A DNA stretch of 64,000 nucleotides from Candidatus Propionivibrio dominans (GTDB lineage: Bacteria > Pseudomonadota > Gammaproteobacteria > Burkholderiales > Rhodocyclaceae), in the NCBI GenBank assembly GCA_016709335.1, contig JADJNC010000003.1:62001-126000 (forward strand), written 5' to 3'. The notes beneath the pieces are model-generated. The model did not search any database. It worked only from the letters and a program-made list of their open reading frames with translations, and had not been told where the DNA came from. Each line of letters begins with the position of its first letter. Positions within the stretch are counted from its first letter, which is position 1. Below, piece after piece: positions 24,183 through 33,518 of this stretch. Position numbers and translations under genes: made by a program.

Positions 24183-27173
24183 TCAAAGCCCTTGACCGGC
24201 AGCGGGCGGCTGAACAGATAGCCCTGATACACCTGGCACCCCTGGAGCCGCCAGGAAATCGCGCTGGGCCTCGCTTTCCACCCCCTCGGCAATGACCGTC
24301 AGCCCCAGGCTCTCGCCGAGGACAATGATCATCCGTGCAATGGCCGCATCATCGGGGTCGGTGAGAATGTCCCTGACGAAACTCTGGTCGATTTTCAACT
24401 GATCGAGCGGCAGGCGCTTCAGGTACGAGAGCGAGGAATAGCCGGTACCAAAGTCATCGAGCGAGAAGCCGACGCCCTTTTCCTTCAGCACCGTCATCTT
24501 GACGATGATGTCGTCCATATCGTGCACCAGCAGGCTTTCCGTCAGCTCGAGCTTGAGCCGCTGCGGATTGGCGCCGCTGCGCGCCAGCGCGGCCAGTACC
24601 TGTTCGACGAAATCACGATGATGAAACTGGCGGGCGCTGACATTGACCGCCAGCGAAAGATCGGCCAGTTCTGGCCGGGCAGCCCACAGCGCCAGGCGCT
24701 CGCAGGCGGTCTTCAGTACCCATTGACCGAGCGGCAGGATCAGCCCGGTGTCTTCGGCCAGCGGGATGAATTCGGCCGGAGAGACCAGGCCGCGCTCGGG
24801 GTGCGGCCAGCGCAGCAGGGCTTCGGCGCCGAGCACCCGGCCACGGGAATCGAGCTGCGCCTGGTAGTAAATCAGGAACTGCTGTTCCTTGATCGCCCGG
24901 CGCAGATCGACCTCGAGGGCGGCGCGGGTGGTGACCGCGACCTGCATGTCGTGATCGAAGAAACGCAGGGTGTTGCGGCCTGCGGCCTTGGCCTGGTACA
25001 TCGCCGTGTCGGCGCGCTTCATCAGTTCATCGACACTTTCGGTGTGCTCGCGAAACAGGGTGATGCCGATGCTGGCCGTGCTGTGATGCTCACGTGCGCT
25101 GATCAGGTAGGTCTGGTTGAGCGCGGCGAGTATTTTTTCGCCGACGGTTTCGGTCTGGGCAGCGGCGTCCTGGGCGTTCTCGCTCAGGTCGTCGAGCATC
25201 ACGACGAATTCGTCGCCGCCCAGGCGGGCGACGGTGTCGCAGGCGCGAACGCCGGTGACCAGACGCTGGGCGACCTGGTGCAGGAGGATGTCTCCCATGT
25301 CGTGGCCCAGGGTGTCGTTCAGTGCCTTGAAGTTGTCGAGGTCGATGAACAGGAGGGCGCCGTGACGTTGATGTCGGGCACGGGTGGCCAGGGCCTGGCG
25401 CAGCCGGTCGATCAGCAGGCGGCGGTTGGGCAGGCCGGTCAACTGGTCATAGAAGGCCAGCTGGTTGATCTCGGCTTCGGCACGCTTGCGCTGGGTGATG
25501 TCGGTTAGCGTAGCGACGTAGTTGGTGATCTCGCCGTCATCATCCTTGACGGCACTGATCATGAGCCATTCAGGATGCACCTCGCCATTCTTGCGCCGGT
25601 TCCAGATTTCACCCTGCCACGTTCCGTTGCGCTGGATACCCTCCATCATCGCGGCAAAAAAAGCGGCATCATGGCGACCGGAATTGAGCAGACTCGGCGT
25701 CTGACCGACGGCCTCAACCGCAGTGTAGCCGGTAATGTCGGTGAAAGCCTGGTTGACCCGAACGATCACCTTTGCCGCATCGGTGATGAAAATACCCTCC
25801 TGGGACTCGAAGGCAATGGCAGCGATACGCTGGTATTGCTCGGCAAGCCGGCGCTCGGTGATGTCGCGGGCGACTGTGTGAATGGCCGGTTTGCCGTCGT
25901 AAACAATCGGTGTGCTCTGGACTTCAACGTCAATAACCGTTCCATCCTGCTTGAGATACTTCGCTTCGAGCATCGGCACGGCGACAGTATGCTCGGTAAC
26001 CATCCTCATGCGCGCCAGTGTGAACTGATGAAAATCAGGGTGAACCCGGTCGAGGAAGGGTTGACCCAGGAAATCCTGTTTTGACTGTGCGCCAAAGAGG
26101 GTGACGGCGGCCTGATTGACATAAACAATTTTCCCGTCGCGATGCACCGTGATCGCGTTGGGCATCCAGTCGACCAGGGTGCGGTAACGTTCTTCACTGG
26201 TCCGCAGCGCCGTCTGTGCCTGTTTGCGCTCGGTGATGTCGCGGGTGACGGCGAGTAGCACCGTCTGGCCATGATCCTGCATGGGAACGGCGTGGGTATC
26301 GAGCCAGCGACGCGTGCCTTTGAGGCCAAGCACCTCGTATTCCATTTGCAGCGATTCTCCGGCGAGTACCCGCTGGTGCAGGTCGGCAAAGCCCGCGCGA
26401 TAGTCGGGGGCGATGAAATCAAGTATCGGCTGACCGACCACCTGCTCCAGCGAGTCAGCCTCGATCATCGCCAGCCCGGCCGGGTTCATCTGGATCAGGC
26501 ACCCCTGCGCATCGACGATCATGATGCATTCCGGCTCGGTTTCAATGATGGTGTGCATCCGCGATTCGGTTTCGATCAATGCCCGCGTCGCCTGGTGGGA
26601 ACGGCGGCCAACGATGATCAGCGACAGCAGGCCGGCCACGAGTAACAGCGCCAGCGTTCGTTCGACGTCGCCGCCGGTGCGCCAGAACGCGACGGCAGGG
26701 GGCACCAGCGCGATGACGAGGAAAGTCTGCATTGCCGTCTGCTGGGCTGCCTGTGCGCTGACCGCCACCGCGCAGACACTGAACAGTGTGCCGACGAAAA
26801 GTGCCGACTCGATACGAGCAGCCTCCTGGATCATCAAGGTCGGTCCGACCGACCAGGCCGCGCCGGCCACTGCTGTTCCAATCAGGTACAGCTTGCGCCA
26901 GCGCGCCAGGGCATCAGGCGCGGGTGCTGCCTGCCTGAACGCCGCCCACTGCACGTAACGTGCCGCCACACCGGTCAGGATGGCGATCAGCCAGGCCGTC
27001 ATCTGCGCCGGCGGGAAAAAAGGCCACATCAGGCCAAAGAAGATGAGGGGCATCACCAACGCAATCAGCAGGCTCAGCGGCAGCCGCTCATACGCCAGGT
27101 AAAGCAGCCTGGCATCGACAGCCTGTTCAGGTTGCGCTGCGACAGGAGGGGTATGCAAACGCGAATCGCTCAC
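24183..27173 (-). CDS. Membrane PAS-GGDEF-EAL cyclic-di-GMP signalling protein
   Basis: 996 codons. Six or so N-terminal membrane helices (about 28-185), three PAS domains (about 205-320, 325-450, 450-570), GGDEF with an intact ARLGGDEFVVML active site, and an EAL domain with EALLRW, NVSARQF, LELTES, DDFGTGYSSL and KIDQSFV. It could both make and degrade c-di-GMP; the intact motifs suggest that at least the EAL half is active. One extra C near 24245 shifts the last ~25 residues: the other frame reads GCQVYQGYLFSRPLP...EEF, the normal EAL end, stopping at 24161. The deposited frame ends at 24183. Confidence 0.92.
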   Translation of the reverse strand: MSDSRLHTPPVAAQPEQAVDARLLYLAYERLPLSLLIALVMPLIFFGLMWPFFPPAQMTAWLIAILTGVAARYVQWAAFRQAAPAPDALARWRKLYLIGTAVAGAAWSVGPTLMIQEAARIESALFVGTLFSVCAVAVSAQAAQQTAMQTFLVIALVPPAVAFWRTGGDVERTLALLLVAGLLSLIIVGRRSHQATRALIETESRMHTIIETEPECIMIVDAQGCLIQMNPAGLAMIEADSLEQVVGQPILDFIAPDYRAGFADLHQRVLAGESLQMEYEVLGLKGTRRWLDTHAVPMQDHGQTVLLAVTRDITERKQAQTALRTSEERYRTLVDWMPNAITVHRDGKIVYVNQAAVTLFGAQSKQDFLGQPFLDRVHPDFHQFTLARMRMVTEHTVAVPMLEAKYLKQDGTVIDVEVQSTPIVYDGKPAIHTVARDITERRLAEQYQRIAAIAFESQEGIFITDAAKVIVRVNQAFTDITGYTAVEAVGQTPSLLNSGRHDAAFFAAMMEGIQRNGTWQGEIWNRRKNGEVHPEWLMISAVKDDDGEITNYVATLTDITQRKRAEAEINQLAFYDQLTGLPNRRLLIDRLRQALATRARHQRHGALLFIDLDNFKALNDTLGHDMGDILLHQVAQRLVTGVRACDTVARLGGDEFVVMLDDLSENAQDAAAQTETVGEKILAALNQTYLISAREHHSTASIGITLFREHTESVDELMKRADTAMYQAKAAGRNTLRFFDHDMQVAVTTRAALEVDLRRAIKEQQFLIYYQAQLDSRGRVLGAEALLRWPHPERGLVSPAEFIPLAEDTGLILPLGQWVLKTACERLALWAARPELADLSLAVNVSARQFHHRDFVEQVLAALARSGANPQRLKLELTESLLVHDMDDIIVKMTVLKEKGVGFSLDDFGTGYSSLSYLKRLPLDQLKIDQSFVRDILTDPDDAAIARMIIVLGESLGLTVIAEGVESEAQRDFLAAPGVPGVSGLSVQPPAAGQGL

Positions 27174-27279
27174 GTCGAACTCCTTACCATGGCGAGCTTG
27201 CGGCAGAGTGTACCGTGGTCGCTGCCAGTTTCAATCATCGCGCCGGTGTAAAAAAACCTGCCTGTTCAAGGCGTCAATG

Positions 27280-27831
27280 CTATTTTCCGGAAACCCTCAA
27301 TGCGTCCGACATCAGCTTGTCGGTATAGGCGATACCGATCGCTGAAAGGATGAAAACCATATGGATAATCGTTTGCCACATGACGCCGGCTTCGGTGAAA
27401 CTGGAATTTGCAGAACCGAGTGAACCGATGGCGATGAATGTCTTCAGCAGATGAATCGAGCTGATGCCGATGATGGCCATGGCCAGCTTTACTTTCAGCA
27501 CCGAGGCATTGACGTGGCTCAGCCATTCCGGCAAATCGGGATGGCCCTGCAAATTCAGGCGTGAGACGAAGGTCTCATAACCGCCAACAATCACCATCAC
27601 CAGCAGATTGGAAATCATCACCACGTCAATCAGGCCCAGCACGGCCAGCATGATGAGCTGCTCGCTCAGATTGGTCGCACCTTCAATCAAATGGAACAAT
27701 TCCTTGATGAAGAGGATGACGTAAACGCCCTGGGCCAGAATCAGGCCCAGATACAAAGGAAGTTGCATCCAGCGTGAACTGAAGATCAACCGGGATATCG
27801 GGTTTAGCGTGGAGGTTTTGATGGGATTCAT
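27280..27831 (-). CDS. UPF0114 (YqhA-like) membrane protein
   Basis: 183 codons. Begins with [18 protein letters not shown], the UPF0114 hallmark, and has four hydrophobic helices including [25 protein letters not shown] sequence and [15 protein letters not shown]. Function is unknown in the family. Length is typical. It is separated from the EAL gene by about 100 bases and both lie on the minus strand. Confidence 0.88.
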   Translation of the reverse strand: MNPIKTSTLNPISRLIFSSRWMQLPLYLGLILAQGVYVILFIKELFHLIEGATNLSEQLIMLAVLGLIDVVMISNLLVMVIVGGYETFVSRLNLQGHPDLPEWLSHVNASVLKVKLAMAIIGISSIHLLKTFIAIGSLGSANSSFTEAGVMWQTIIHMVFILSAIGIAYTDKLMSDALRVSGK

Positions 27832-28213
27832 GGCTTGTCGTTGAAGTGATCTGCTGTCATTCTAATCGCTGAAGATGGAGGGGACAAAGGATATTGCCAA
27901 AGCGTCAGTCTGAAGCGCTTTCCACAGTGTTCCGAGCCGATTTATAACCCCCAGACCATGGCAAGGCGCTGCGGACTGGCCTGCTCATCCCCTGAGCAGG
28001 GGAGGCCATGCACACCTCTCAACTGCTCCGTGGCCCGAGGCCAGGCTTCGCACTGATCCTGGCAAGGTGTATTTCGGTACAAACGTTCCGTTATCGCAAG
28101 CGAGGATTTTGAAATGAGAACTGCTGACGACTGGCTTTGTCCGTACCAACTTGCATCAGTTGCACTATGATTCGGATTAGAACATTCTCATTAATACGGA
28201 AAGTGAGATCCCT
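27832..28213. other. Divergent intergenic region with a GC hairpin
   Basis: 382 bases between the divergent UPF0114 and HD-GYP genes, without a gene that I can support. A short perfect hairpin CCCCTG-AG-CAGGGG sits at 27989-28002; a related CTGAGCAGGGGAGGCC string occurs near 56724. Promoters for both genes are expected here but none is clear. Confidence 0.4.
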
Positions 28214-29296
28214 GTGCCTGCAGCAACCATCCTGATCGTAGACGATGAACCGACCAACCTGTCGGTGCTGACCCATCTTTTGCGCTCCGACTATCAGTTG
28301 CGTGCCGCCAACTCCGGAGCCAGCGCCGTGCGCGCGGCGGCCAGCGAGCCGAAGCCGGATCTGGTGCTGCTTGACGTGATGATGCCCGGCATGGACGGTT
28401 ACACGGTGCTGGAGCACCTGCATGCCAACCCGGCCACCGCCGACATCCCGGTGATTTTCCTGACCGCCCTGGCCGACGATCTCGACGAGGAGCACGGCCT
28501 GCAAGTCGGCGCCGCCGATTACCTGACCAAACCGATCAAGCCCGGCGTGGTGCTGGCCCGGGTACGCACGCAACTGGAAGCCAAGCGGGCGCGCGACTGG
28601 ATGAAGAACCAGAATGACGTCCTTGAAGCCGAAGTTGCGCGGCGCATGGTCGAAAATGACCTGACCCAGCGCGTCAGCATCCGGGCGCTGGCCCATCTGG
28701 CCGAAACGCGTGACCCGGAAACCGGCAACCATATCCTGCGCACCCAGGGCTATGTGCAGCAGTTGGCCAACAGGTTACGCACGCATCCGCGTTTCGAATC
28801 GACCATGAGCGAACGCTATATCGATCTGCTGGCCCGCTCGGCGCCACTCCATGACATCGGCAAAGTCGGGATTCCCGATTACATCCTGCTCAAGCCCGGC
28901 AAGCTCACGCCAGAGGAATGGGCCATCATGCAGACGCATTCCAGGCTGGGCAGCAACGCCATCGAGCTAGCCGAGAGTGACATTGAAACACCCCTGCCGT
29001 TTCTCTCCACAGCAAAGGAAATTGCCCACTGGCACCACGAGAAGTGGGACGGCAGTGGCTACCCCGACGGCCTGGCCGGCGATGCCATCCCGATCTCGGC
29101 GCGCCTGATGGCTCTCGCCGACGTGTTCGACGCGCTGATTTCGGCGCGGGTTTACAAGGCGCCGATGAGCTTCGCCGAGGCCCGCGAGATCATCGCCGCC
29201 GCGCGCGGCACGCATTTCGATCCCGACATCTGCGACGCCTTCCTCTCCGGTTTTGACGAGTTCATCGCCATCGCCAGGCGGTTTCAGGAGGCGTGA
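28214..29296 (+). CDS. Response regulator with HD-GYP c-di-GMP phosphodiesterase domain
   Basis: 360 codons from a GTG start. Receiver domain (about 1-125) with ILIVDDEPTN, phospho-acceptor Asp in LVLLDVMMPGMDG and the conserved Lys in YLTKPIKP. A short coiled linker precedes the HD-GYP domain with HDIGKVGIPD, HHEKWDGSGYPDGL and ALADVFDAL. All metal-binding and GYP residues are present. It should hydrolyse c-di-GMP under phosphorylation control; no partner kinase is adjacent. Confidence 0.92.
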   Translation: MPAATILIVDDEPTNLSVLTHLLRSDYQLRAANSGASAVRAAASEPKPDLVLLDVMMPGMDGYTVLEHLHANPATADIPVIFLTALADDLDEEHGLQVGAADYLTKPIKPGVVLARVRTQLEAKRARDWMKNQNDVLEAEVARRMVENDLTQRVSIRALAHLAETRDPETGNHILRTQGYVQQLANRLRTHPRFESTMSERYIDLLARSAPLHDIGKVGIPDYILLKPGKLTPEEWAIMQTHSRLGSNAIELAESDIETPLPFLSTAKEIAHWHHEKWDGSGYPDGLAGDAIPISARLMALADVFDALISARVYKAPMSFAEAREIIAAARGTHFDPDICDAFLSGFDEFIAIARRFQEA

Positions 29297-29362
29297 GGCG
29301 GGGAAGCAAAGAGTGAAGCCGGGCACGACCCAGGTTTTTCTTGCCCATGCAAGTGACACATC

Positions 29363-29502
29363 GTAGGTCGGGTTAGCGCAGCGTCCCACAAGGGGATTTC
29401 CTGCGGGGCATAACCCGACGCCAGTGTATGCCGCATCCGACGATTGTCGGGTTATGCTGCGAAGCAAATCCTCTTGGGCGACGCTGCGCTAACCCGACCT
29501 AC
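29363..29502. repeat. Dispersed palindromic (REP/BIME-like) repeat, copy 2
   Basis: Bounded by GTAGGTCGGGTTAGCG and CGCTAACCCGACCTAC as in the 21415-21542 copy, with internal AGCGTCCC and AGCAAATCCTCTTGGG segments. It abuts the truncated DUF4143 gene, so the repeat may mark the breakpoint that removed that gene's 5' end. Confidence 0.8.
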
Positions 29503-29503
29503 C

Positions 29504-30217
29504 GGATTGCGTGTTCTAGCGAGCGACGAGCGGCGCAGTCTCGACTGGCGGCGCAATTTCATCCGCAGCTACCTGGAACGCGACGTGCCGATGTTTGCGC
29601 CGCGGCTGCCCGCCGAGACCATCGGCCGCTTGTGGACGATGCTGGCGCACCAGCAAGGCAGCCTGCTCAACCAGTCTCGCCTGGCCGCCGCGCTCGGCGT
29701 CGCCAACCCGACGGTGGATCGTTACATCGACCTGCTGGTTGACCTGCAACTGCTGCGCCGCCTGCGCCCATGGGGCGGCAATGTCGGCAAGCGCCTGATC
29801 AAGTCGCCCAAGGTCTATGTGCGCGACAGCGGCATCCTGCACGGCCTGCTGGAACTGGAAACCCTGGACGATCTGCTCGGGCACCCCGTCTGCGGGCTCA
29901 GCTTTGAAGGGCATTGCATCGAAAACCTGGTGCTGGCGGCGGCTCCGCGCCGGGTACCGTATTTTTACCGCACCCATGCCGGCGCCGAAATCGATTTGCT
30001 GCTCGAAAAAGGCGGGCAGCCCGACATCGCCATCGAGATCAGGCGTTCAAGCGCGCCGAGTCCGGCGAAAGGCTTTGCCCAGGCCTGCGACGACCTGCGC
30101 ATCGCGCAGCGCTACGTGGTCTACCCCGGTAGCGAGAAGTTCGCGCTACGCCATGGCGCGCAAGCCATCGGGCTGGCGGAACTCGCGAGCCTCTTGCATG
30201 CGGAAACCGGGGCCTGA
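29504..30217 (+). pseudogene. 5'-truncated AAA/DUF4143 ATPase
   Basis: The C-terminal part of a DUF4143-type ATPase is readable: RRNFIRSYLERDVPMF, LAHQQGSLLNQSRLAAALG (winged-helix part), TVDRYIDLLVDLQLLRRL, and the nuclease-like tail with FYRTHAGAEIDLLLE. The N-terminal Walker A/B ATPase half is absent. The sequence begins abruptly at the end of the palindromic repeat; codons before it are repeat-derived. The protein would lack ATPase activity. Function of the family is uncertain (often considered defence- or toxin-related). Confidence 0.75.
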
Positions 30218-30311
30218 TCCAGGTTTCTCATGACCCCTCGCTCAGACTCAAACCCCGTTGGGCAATGCTCGTGATTGACAAGCGCCGGTGCGCTCTCAAC
30301 ACTCGCGTTCA

Positions 30312-30656
30312 TGAATCCGATTGCCGACATTGACAAGGAAACGGCCAGCGCGGCACGCCTCTTCATCGAAAAGGTGGCGAGTCAGTATGATTTCGCGGGG
30401 CGATCCTCTTTGGCAGCCGCGCACGGAAGTCGCACCGCCCGGATAGCGATGCCGATGTCGCCGTTTTGCTGCATAAGCCCCTGGCAAATTCGTTTCCACC
30501 ACGCTGCAGATGGCGGATCTTGCGTATGAGGTGCTGTTGAAAACAGGCATTCGCATACAGCCACTGCCGATCTGGGAGGTGGAGTGGGAGCATCCAGAGG
30601 GGTATTCCAATCCTCATCTGCTGCGCAATATCGAGCGCGAGGGGATTCGTCTTTGA
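30312..30656 (+). pseudogene. MNT-type nucleotidyltransferase, frameshifted
   Basis: Across three frames it reads MNPIADIDKETASAARLF, then ILFGSRARKSHRPDSDADVA (the nucleotidyltransferase GSRAR...DSDAD motif), then LAYEVLLKTGIRIQPLPIW to NIEREGIRL-stop. This is a clear paralogue of the intact gene at 49528-49872. Two single-base losses, in a G run near 30399 and an A run near 30488, break the frame. It was the antitoxin-type partner (AMPylator) of the HEPN remnant downstream. Confidence 0.85.
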
Positions 30657-30995
30657 ACGCTCAGAGGCTGTGAATTTATGGATAAACACCTCCCAAGCCG
30701 TCATTCCGGCGCCAGCCGGAATCCAGTACCTTTCTCCGATATCCATTAAAACAATCGGATAAACGAGCTGGACCCCGGCTTACGCCGGGGTGACGAGCGT
30801 GGAAATCAGGCAGTTATGATTTTTCACAGACTCTCAGGCATTGCTGCTGAAGGCATTGCGGGCCGCTGCTTCTGCCAAGCTGCTGCTCGATACGGGGGAC
30901 GCCGATGGCGCCTGCAATCGGGCCTGCTACGCCATGTTCGACGCGGCTCGTGCGGCGCTGCTGGCTTCCGGTGCGCCGGTTGCACCTGACGTGGC
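30653..30995 (+). pseudogene. HEPN-domain gene split by a miniature element and 3'-truncated
   Basis: The TTG at 30653 overlaps the upstream stop, and codons for NAQ follow. Then a 168-bp element interrupts, and the frame resumes at 30838 as ALLLKALRAAASAKLLLD, DGACNRACYAMFDAARAALL. Removing the element and one CTCAG copy restores the frame exactly. The intact paralogue at 49869-50252 continues for another ~70 residues, which are missing here. It was the toxin-type half of a MNT-HEPN module. Confidence 0.8.
30665..30832. mobile_element. 168-bp miniature inverted-repeat element (family A), copy 1
   Basis: Ends AGGCTGTGAA / TTCACAGACT are imperfect inverted repeats, and a 5-bp CTCAG duplication flanks it (30660-30664 and 30833-30837). 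Internally it carries GTCATTCCGGC...GCCGGAATCCAG and ACCCCGGC...GCCGGGGT hairpins. It has no coding capacity, so it was presumably mobilised in trans. Related copies: 56369-56700 (with a nested element) and 62590-62754 (partial). Confidence 0.8.
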
Positions 30996-31023
30996 ATACG
31001 ATTCAACAACAGGAGAGTGCGCC

Positions 31024-31120
31024 ATGAGCCAGGTTGATCGCATCACCATGGAACCCGGTAAGTGCGGCGGCAAGCCGTTATCCGCGGCATGCGCATTCGC
31101 GTCAGCGATCTCCTGGGCAA
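31024..31120 (+). pseudogene. DUF433 antitoxin remnant
   Basis: Starts MSQVDRITMEPGKCGGKP like the DUF433 protein at 44858 (ITIEPGKCGGKPCIRGMRIRV). A frameshift after KP leaves the matching bases (IRGMRIRVSDLL) in another frame, and the sequence then diverges. The rest of the module is gone. Confidence 0.7.
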
Positions 31121-31338
31121 ACCCGGCCTGCCCCCGGTTTCCACCAAACCCTGGGGCTTCCCACAATCGGCCGGCACGCAAGTCAGCCTCCGACCTTGCA
31201 AAGTCGGCGCCGATGGGGCGGTGCCCAGCCTCGGCGCCGCGCGCCGGTAAGGTGGCCGATAGCGAGACCCCGCCGCCGCGACCCGGCCAATAGACCGGCA
31301 GAGTTCCTGTGACAGTGCGCCAGTAAAACTATTGCAAC
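31121..31338. other. Unassigned remnant DNA
   Basis: About 220 bases between the DUF433 remnant and the Fic operator with no gene I can support. Probably further debris of the decayed modules. Confidence 0.35.
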
Positions 31339-31358
31339 AATATGTTTCTAAACATATT
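31339..31358. promoter_or_regulatory. Putative operator upstream of fic
   Basis: Perfect palindrome AATATGTTT-CT-AAACATATT, 61 bases before the Fic start codon, in an AT-rich patch unlike the surrounding GC-rich DNA. ACAATAT before it and ATATTGT after it extend partial symmetry. It looks like a repressor site; the binding protein is unknown. Confidence 0.55.
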
Positions 31359-31418
31359 AAGATATTGTGCCAACCGGCAAGTTGACCGGCAAACTCGCCG
31401 GCCAAATCGCCGCAAATC

Positions 31419-32630
31419 ATGAGCCCGAAGAATATCGACCGCTACACCCAGCCGCAACAGTTCGAGCCGCTGCTGCCGCAACAGCGGTTGGACGAACTGC
31501 GGCGGCCGGCCGGCGCCGTCGTCGAGCGGTCGCTGCGGCTTGCCGGCAGTGCGCATCCGGCAACCATGGCCAGCCTGCGCGAACTGGTGCGGGCGATGAA
31601 CTCCTATTATTCGAACCGCATCGAAGGCCAGAGCACGCATCCGCTGAATATCGAGCGCGCGTTGCGCCGCGACTTTTCCGACCAGCCCGACATCGCCCGA
31701 TTGCAGCGTCTGGCAGTGGCGCATATCGAGGCCGAGCAGGAACTCGAACAACGGGTGGCTGCCGCAGAGCGCCCCCTGACTGCCGCCTTCCTGCAGCAGG
31801 CCCATGCCGCGCTATATGGCCGGCTTTCGATCGAAGACCGGACCACGTCCGAGGGGCGCATCGTCGTGCCCGGAGCGCTGCGAACCGAGCAAGTGGCCGT
31901 CGGTCGTCACGAACCGCCGCTCTGGTCGTCCTTGCCGGCCTTTCTAAACAGGCTCGATGTAGCCTATTCGCGGCCGGTCGCCGTGGACGACATGCTGCCT
32001 GTCGTCGCCGCCGCCGCGCATCACCGCGGCGCATGGGTGCATCCCTTTCTCGATGGCAACGGTCGCGCCGTGCGCTTGCAGACGCATTGCGCCCTGTGGC
32101 CCCTGAGTGCCGGACTCTGGTCGATGAGCCGGGGCCTGGCACGCAAGCGCGACACGTATTACGCCCTGCTCGATGCCGCCGACAGTCACCGGCACGGCGA
32201 CCTGGACGGGCGTGGCAACCTGAGCGAGAAGCTACTCTGGGAATGGTGCGAATGGTTCATCGCCCTCGCCGCCGACCAGGTGGATTTCATGGCAAGGATG
32301 CTCGACCTCGACGCCATGAAGGCGCGTATCGCCGCCCTGATTACCTACCGCTCGACGCTCGACAAGGCCATTCGCGCGGAAGCCATCGTTCCCCTGCATC
32401 ACCTGTTTCTCGCCGGGCCCGTGCCGCGCGGCGAATTCCAGCAAATGACCGGCCTCGGCGAACGCACCGCGCGGGCCTTGCTGTCAAGGCTGATCGAAAC
32501 GGGGCTGGTCGCAAGCACCGGCCACACGGCGCCGGTACAGATCGCATTCCCGCTCGATGCGCTTCAGTTCCTGCTGCCTGAGCTTTACCCGGAAGCGGCA
32601 ACGCAAGCTTCGCGAGAAACCGGGGTCTGA
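31419..32630 (+). CDS. Fic-domain protein (AMP transferase) with N-terminal inhibitory helix
   Basis: 403 codons. Canonical Fic active site HPFLDGNGRAVR (about residues 208-219) with catalytic His and the anion-binding Asn. The inhibitory motif (S/T)xxxE(G/N) is present at residues 65-70 as SNRIEG, so this is a class II Fic protein with its own N-terminal alpha-inh helix. The C-terminus (about 330-400) looks like a winged-helix DNA-binding domain (GEFQQMTGLGERTARALLSRL), as in Fic proteins that may repress their own gene. Expected reaction: transfer of AMP from ATP to a target protein. No frameshift, unlike many neighbours. Confidence 0.9.
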   Translation: MSPKNIDRYTQPQQFEPLLPQQRLDELRRPAGAVVERSLRLAGSAHPATMASLRELVRAMNSYYSNRIEGQSTHPLNIERALRRDFSDQPDIARLQRLAVAHIEAEQELEQRVAAAERPLTAAFLQQAHAALYGRLSIEDRTTSEGRIVVPGALRTEQVAVGRHEPPLWSSLPAFLNRLDVAYSRPVAVDDMLPVVAAAAHHRGAWVHPFLDGNGRAVRLQTHCALWPLSAGLWSMSRGLARKRDTYYALLDAADSHRHGDLDGRGNLSEKLLWEWCEWFIALAADQVDFMARMLDLDAMKARIAALITYRSTLDKAIRAEAIVPLHHLFLAGPVPRGEFQQMTGLGERTARALLSRLIETGLVASTGHTAPVQIAFPLDALQFLLPELYPEAATQASRETGV

Positions 32631-32652
32631 CCCGAGCATCACGAGCATGCAG

Positions 32653-33054
32653 TTACCTCCGGCGATCGCTCGCCTTTCGGTAGGGAACCAACACCGTTTC
32701 CAGCATCGGGAAATGTTTTTCGTTGAGCGTGGCGAGGGTGCAGCCACTCATCTCGGCGCTGGCGGCGATCAGCGCGTCCATCAGACCCGTTCCGTGGCTC
32801 TTGCCGTAATCGCGCCTCCACAGGCCGCCCTGCCTGGCGATGTCCGGCGTGACGGCGACCACCTCCATCAGCCCGAGAAAGCGCTCCAGCACCGGACGCT
32901 CCGCGCCTTCGCGCACACCGACATGGAGTTCGGCGACCGTGACCGCCGAGACAAACAGGGATCGCCGGGTTTTCCTGAGGAAGGCTACGGCGTCGGGCTG
33001 ACCGTGCAGGTAATCGATCAATACGTCCGTATCGAGCAGCAGGGGACTTGCCAT
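32653..33054 (-). CDS. vapC: VapC-family PIN-domain ribonuclease toxin
   Basis: 133 codons from the ATG at 33054. PIN acidic residues: D in LLLDTDVLIDYL, E in AVTVAELHVG, D in GLMDALIAASA, and a late N/D region in LATLNEKHF. The toxin starts 5 bases after the antitoxin stop. The pair appears intact. Confidence 0.9.
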   Translation of the reverse strand: MASPLLLDTDVLIDYLHGQPDAVAFLRKTRRSLFVSAVTVAELHVGVREGAERPVLERFLGLMEVVAVTPDIARQGGLWRRDYGKSHGTGLMDALIAASAEMSGCTLATLNEKHFPMLETVLVPYRKASDRRR

Positions 33055-33059
33055 CGGCG

Positions 33060-33302
33060 TCAGCGCGGTTCGATACGGTCGGCTTCCCGGCGCACGGCGA
33101 CAACATCCGCGCGCCCGGTGCCGTCGACCCACAAGCCCGCCGCCGCGCCAAGTACCTGTCCGCGATCATTCGACAGCGCTTGCTCGATCAGGCGATCGAC
33201 GGCTTCACGAATCAACTCGCTTTGGCTGCGCCCGGTGTTGCCAGCCATCGTCCGCAACGCGGACTGCTCTTGTTCGGTGAGGTATATCTGGGTTCTGACC
33301 AT
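33060..33302 (-). CDS. vapB: VapB-type ribbon-helix-helix antitoxin
   Basis: 80 codons from the ATG at 33302 (MVRTQIYLTEQEQSALRTMA). A ribbon-helix-helix is seen in the first 45 residues, with RSQSELIREAVDRLIE forming the second helix, followed by a variable toxin-binding tail. The longer upstream frame is less likely. It precedes and overlaps closely with vapC. Confidence 0.82.
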   Translation of the reverse strand: MVRTQIYLTEQEQSALRTMAGNTGRSQSELIREAVDRLIEQALSNDRGQVLGAAAGLWVDGTGRADVVAVRREADRIEPR

Positions 33303-33518
33303 GGCGGCTTCCTTATTGATGTATGTAGATGATGTATGTTTCACCGATACCTGTCAAGGGCCGATTTCCGAATCAGCCCCGGTTTCTCCATCAGCGGTAC
33401 GCACTGGATTCTGGCTTACGCCGGAATGAGCGCGAAGCCTGGCCTCGGGCCACGGCTTGGGAGGTATTTAGATCTGGGTCGATGCCCTGCGAGACGAGGA
33501 GCTGGACGTGGCAGCGCA

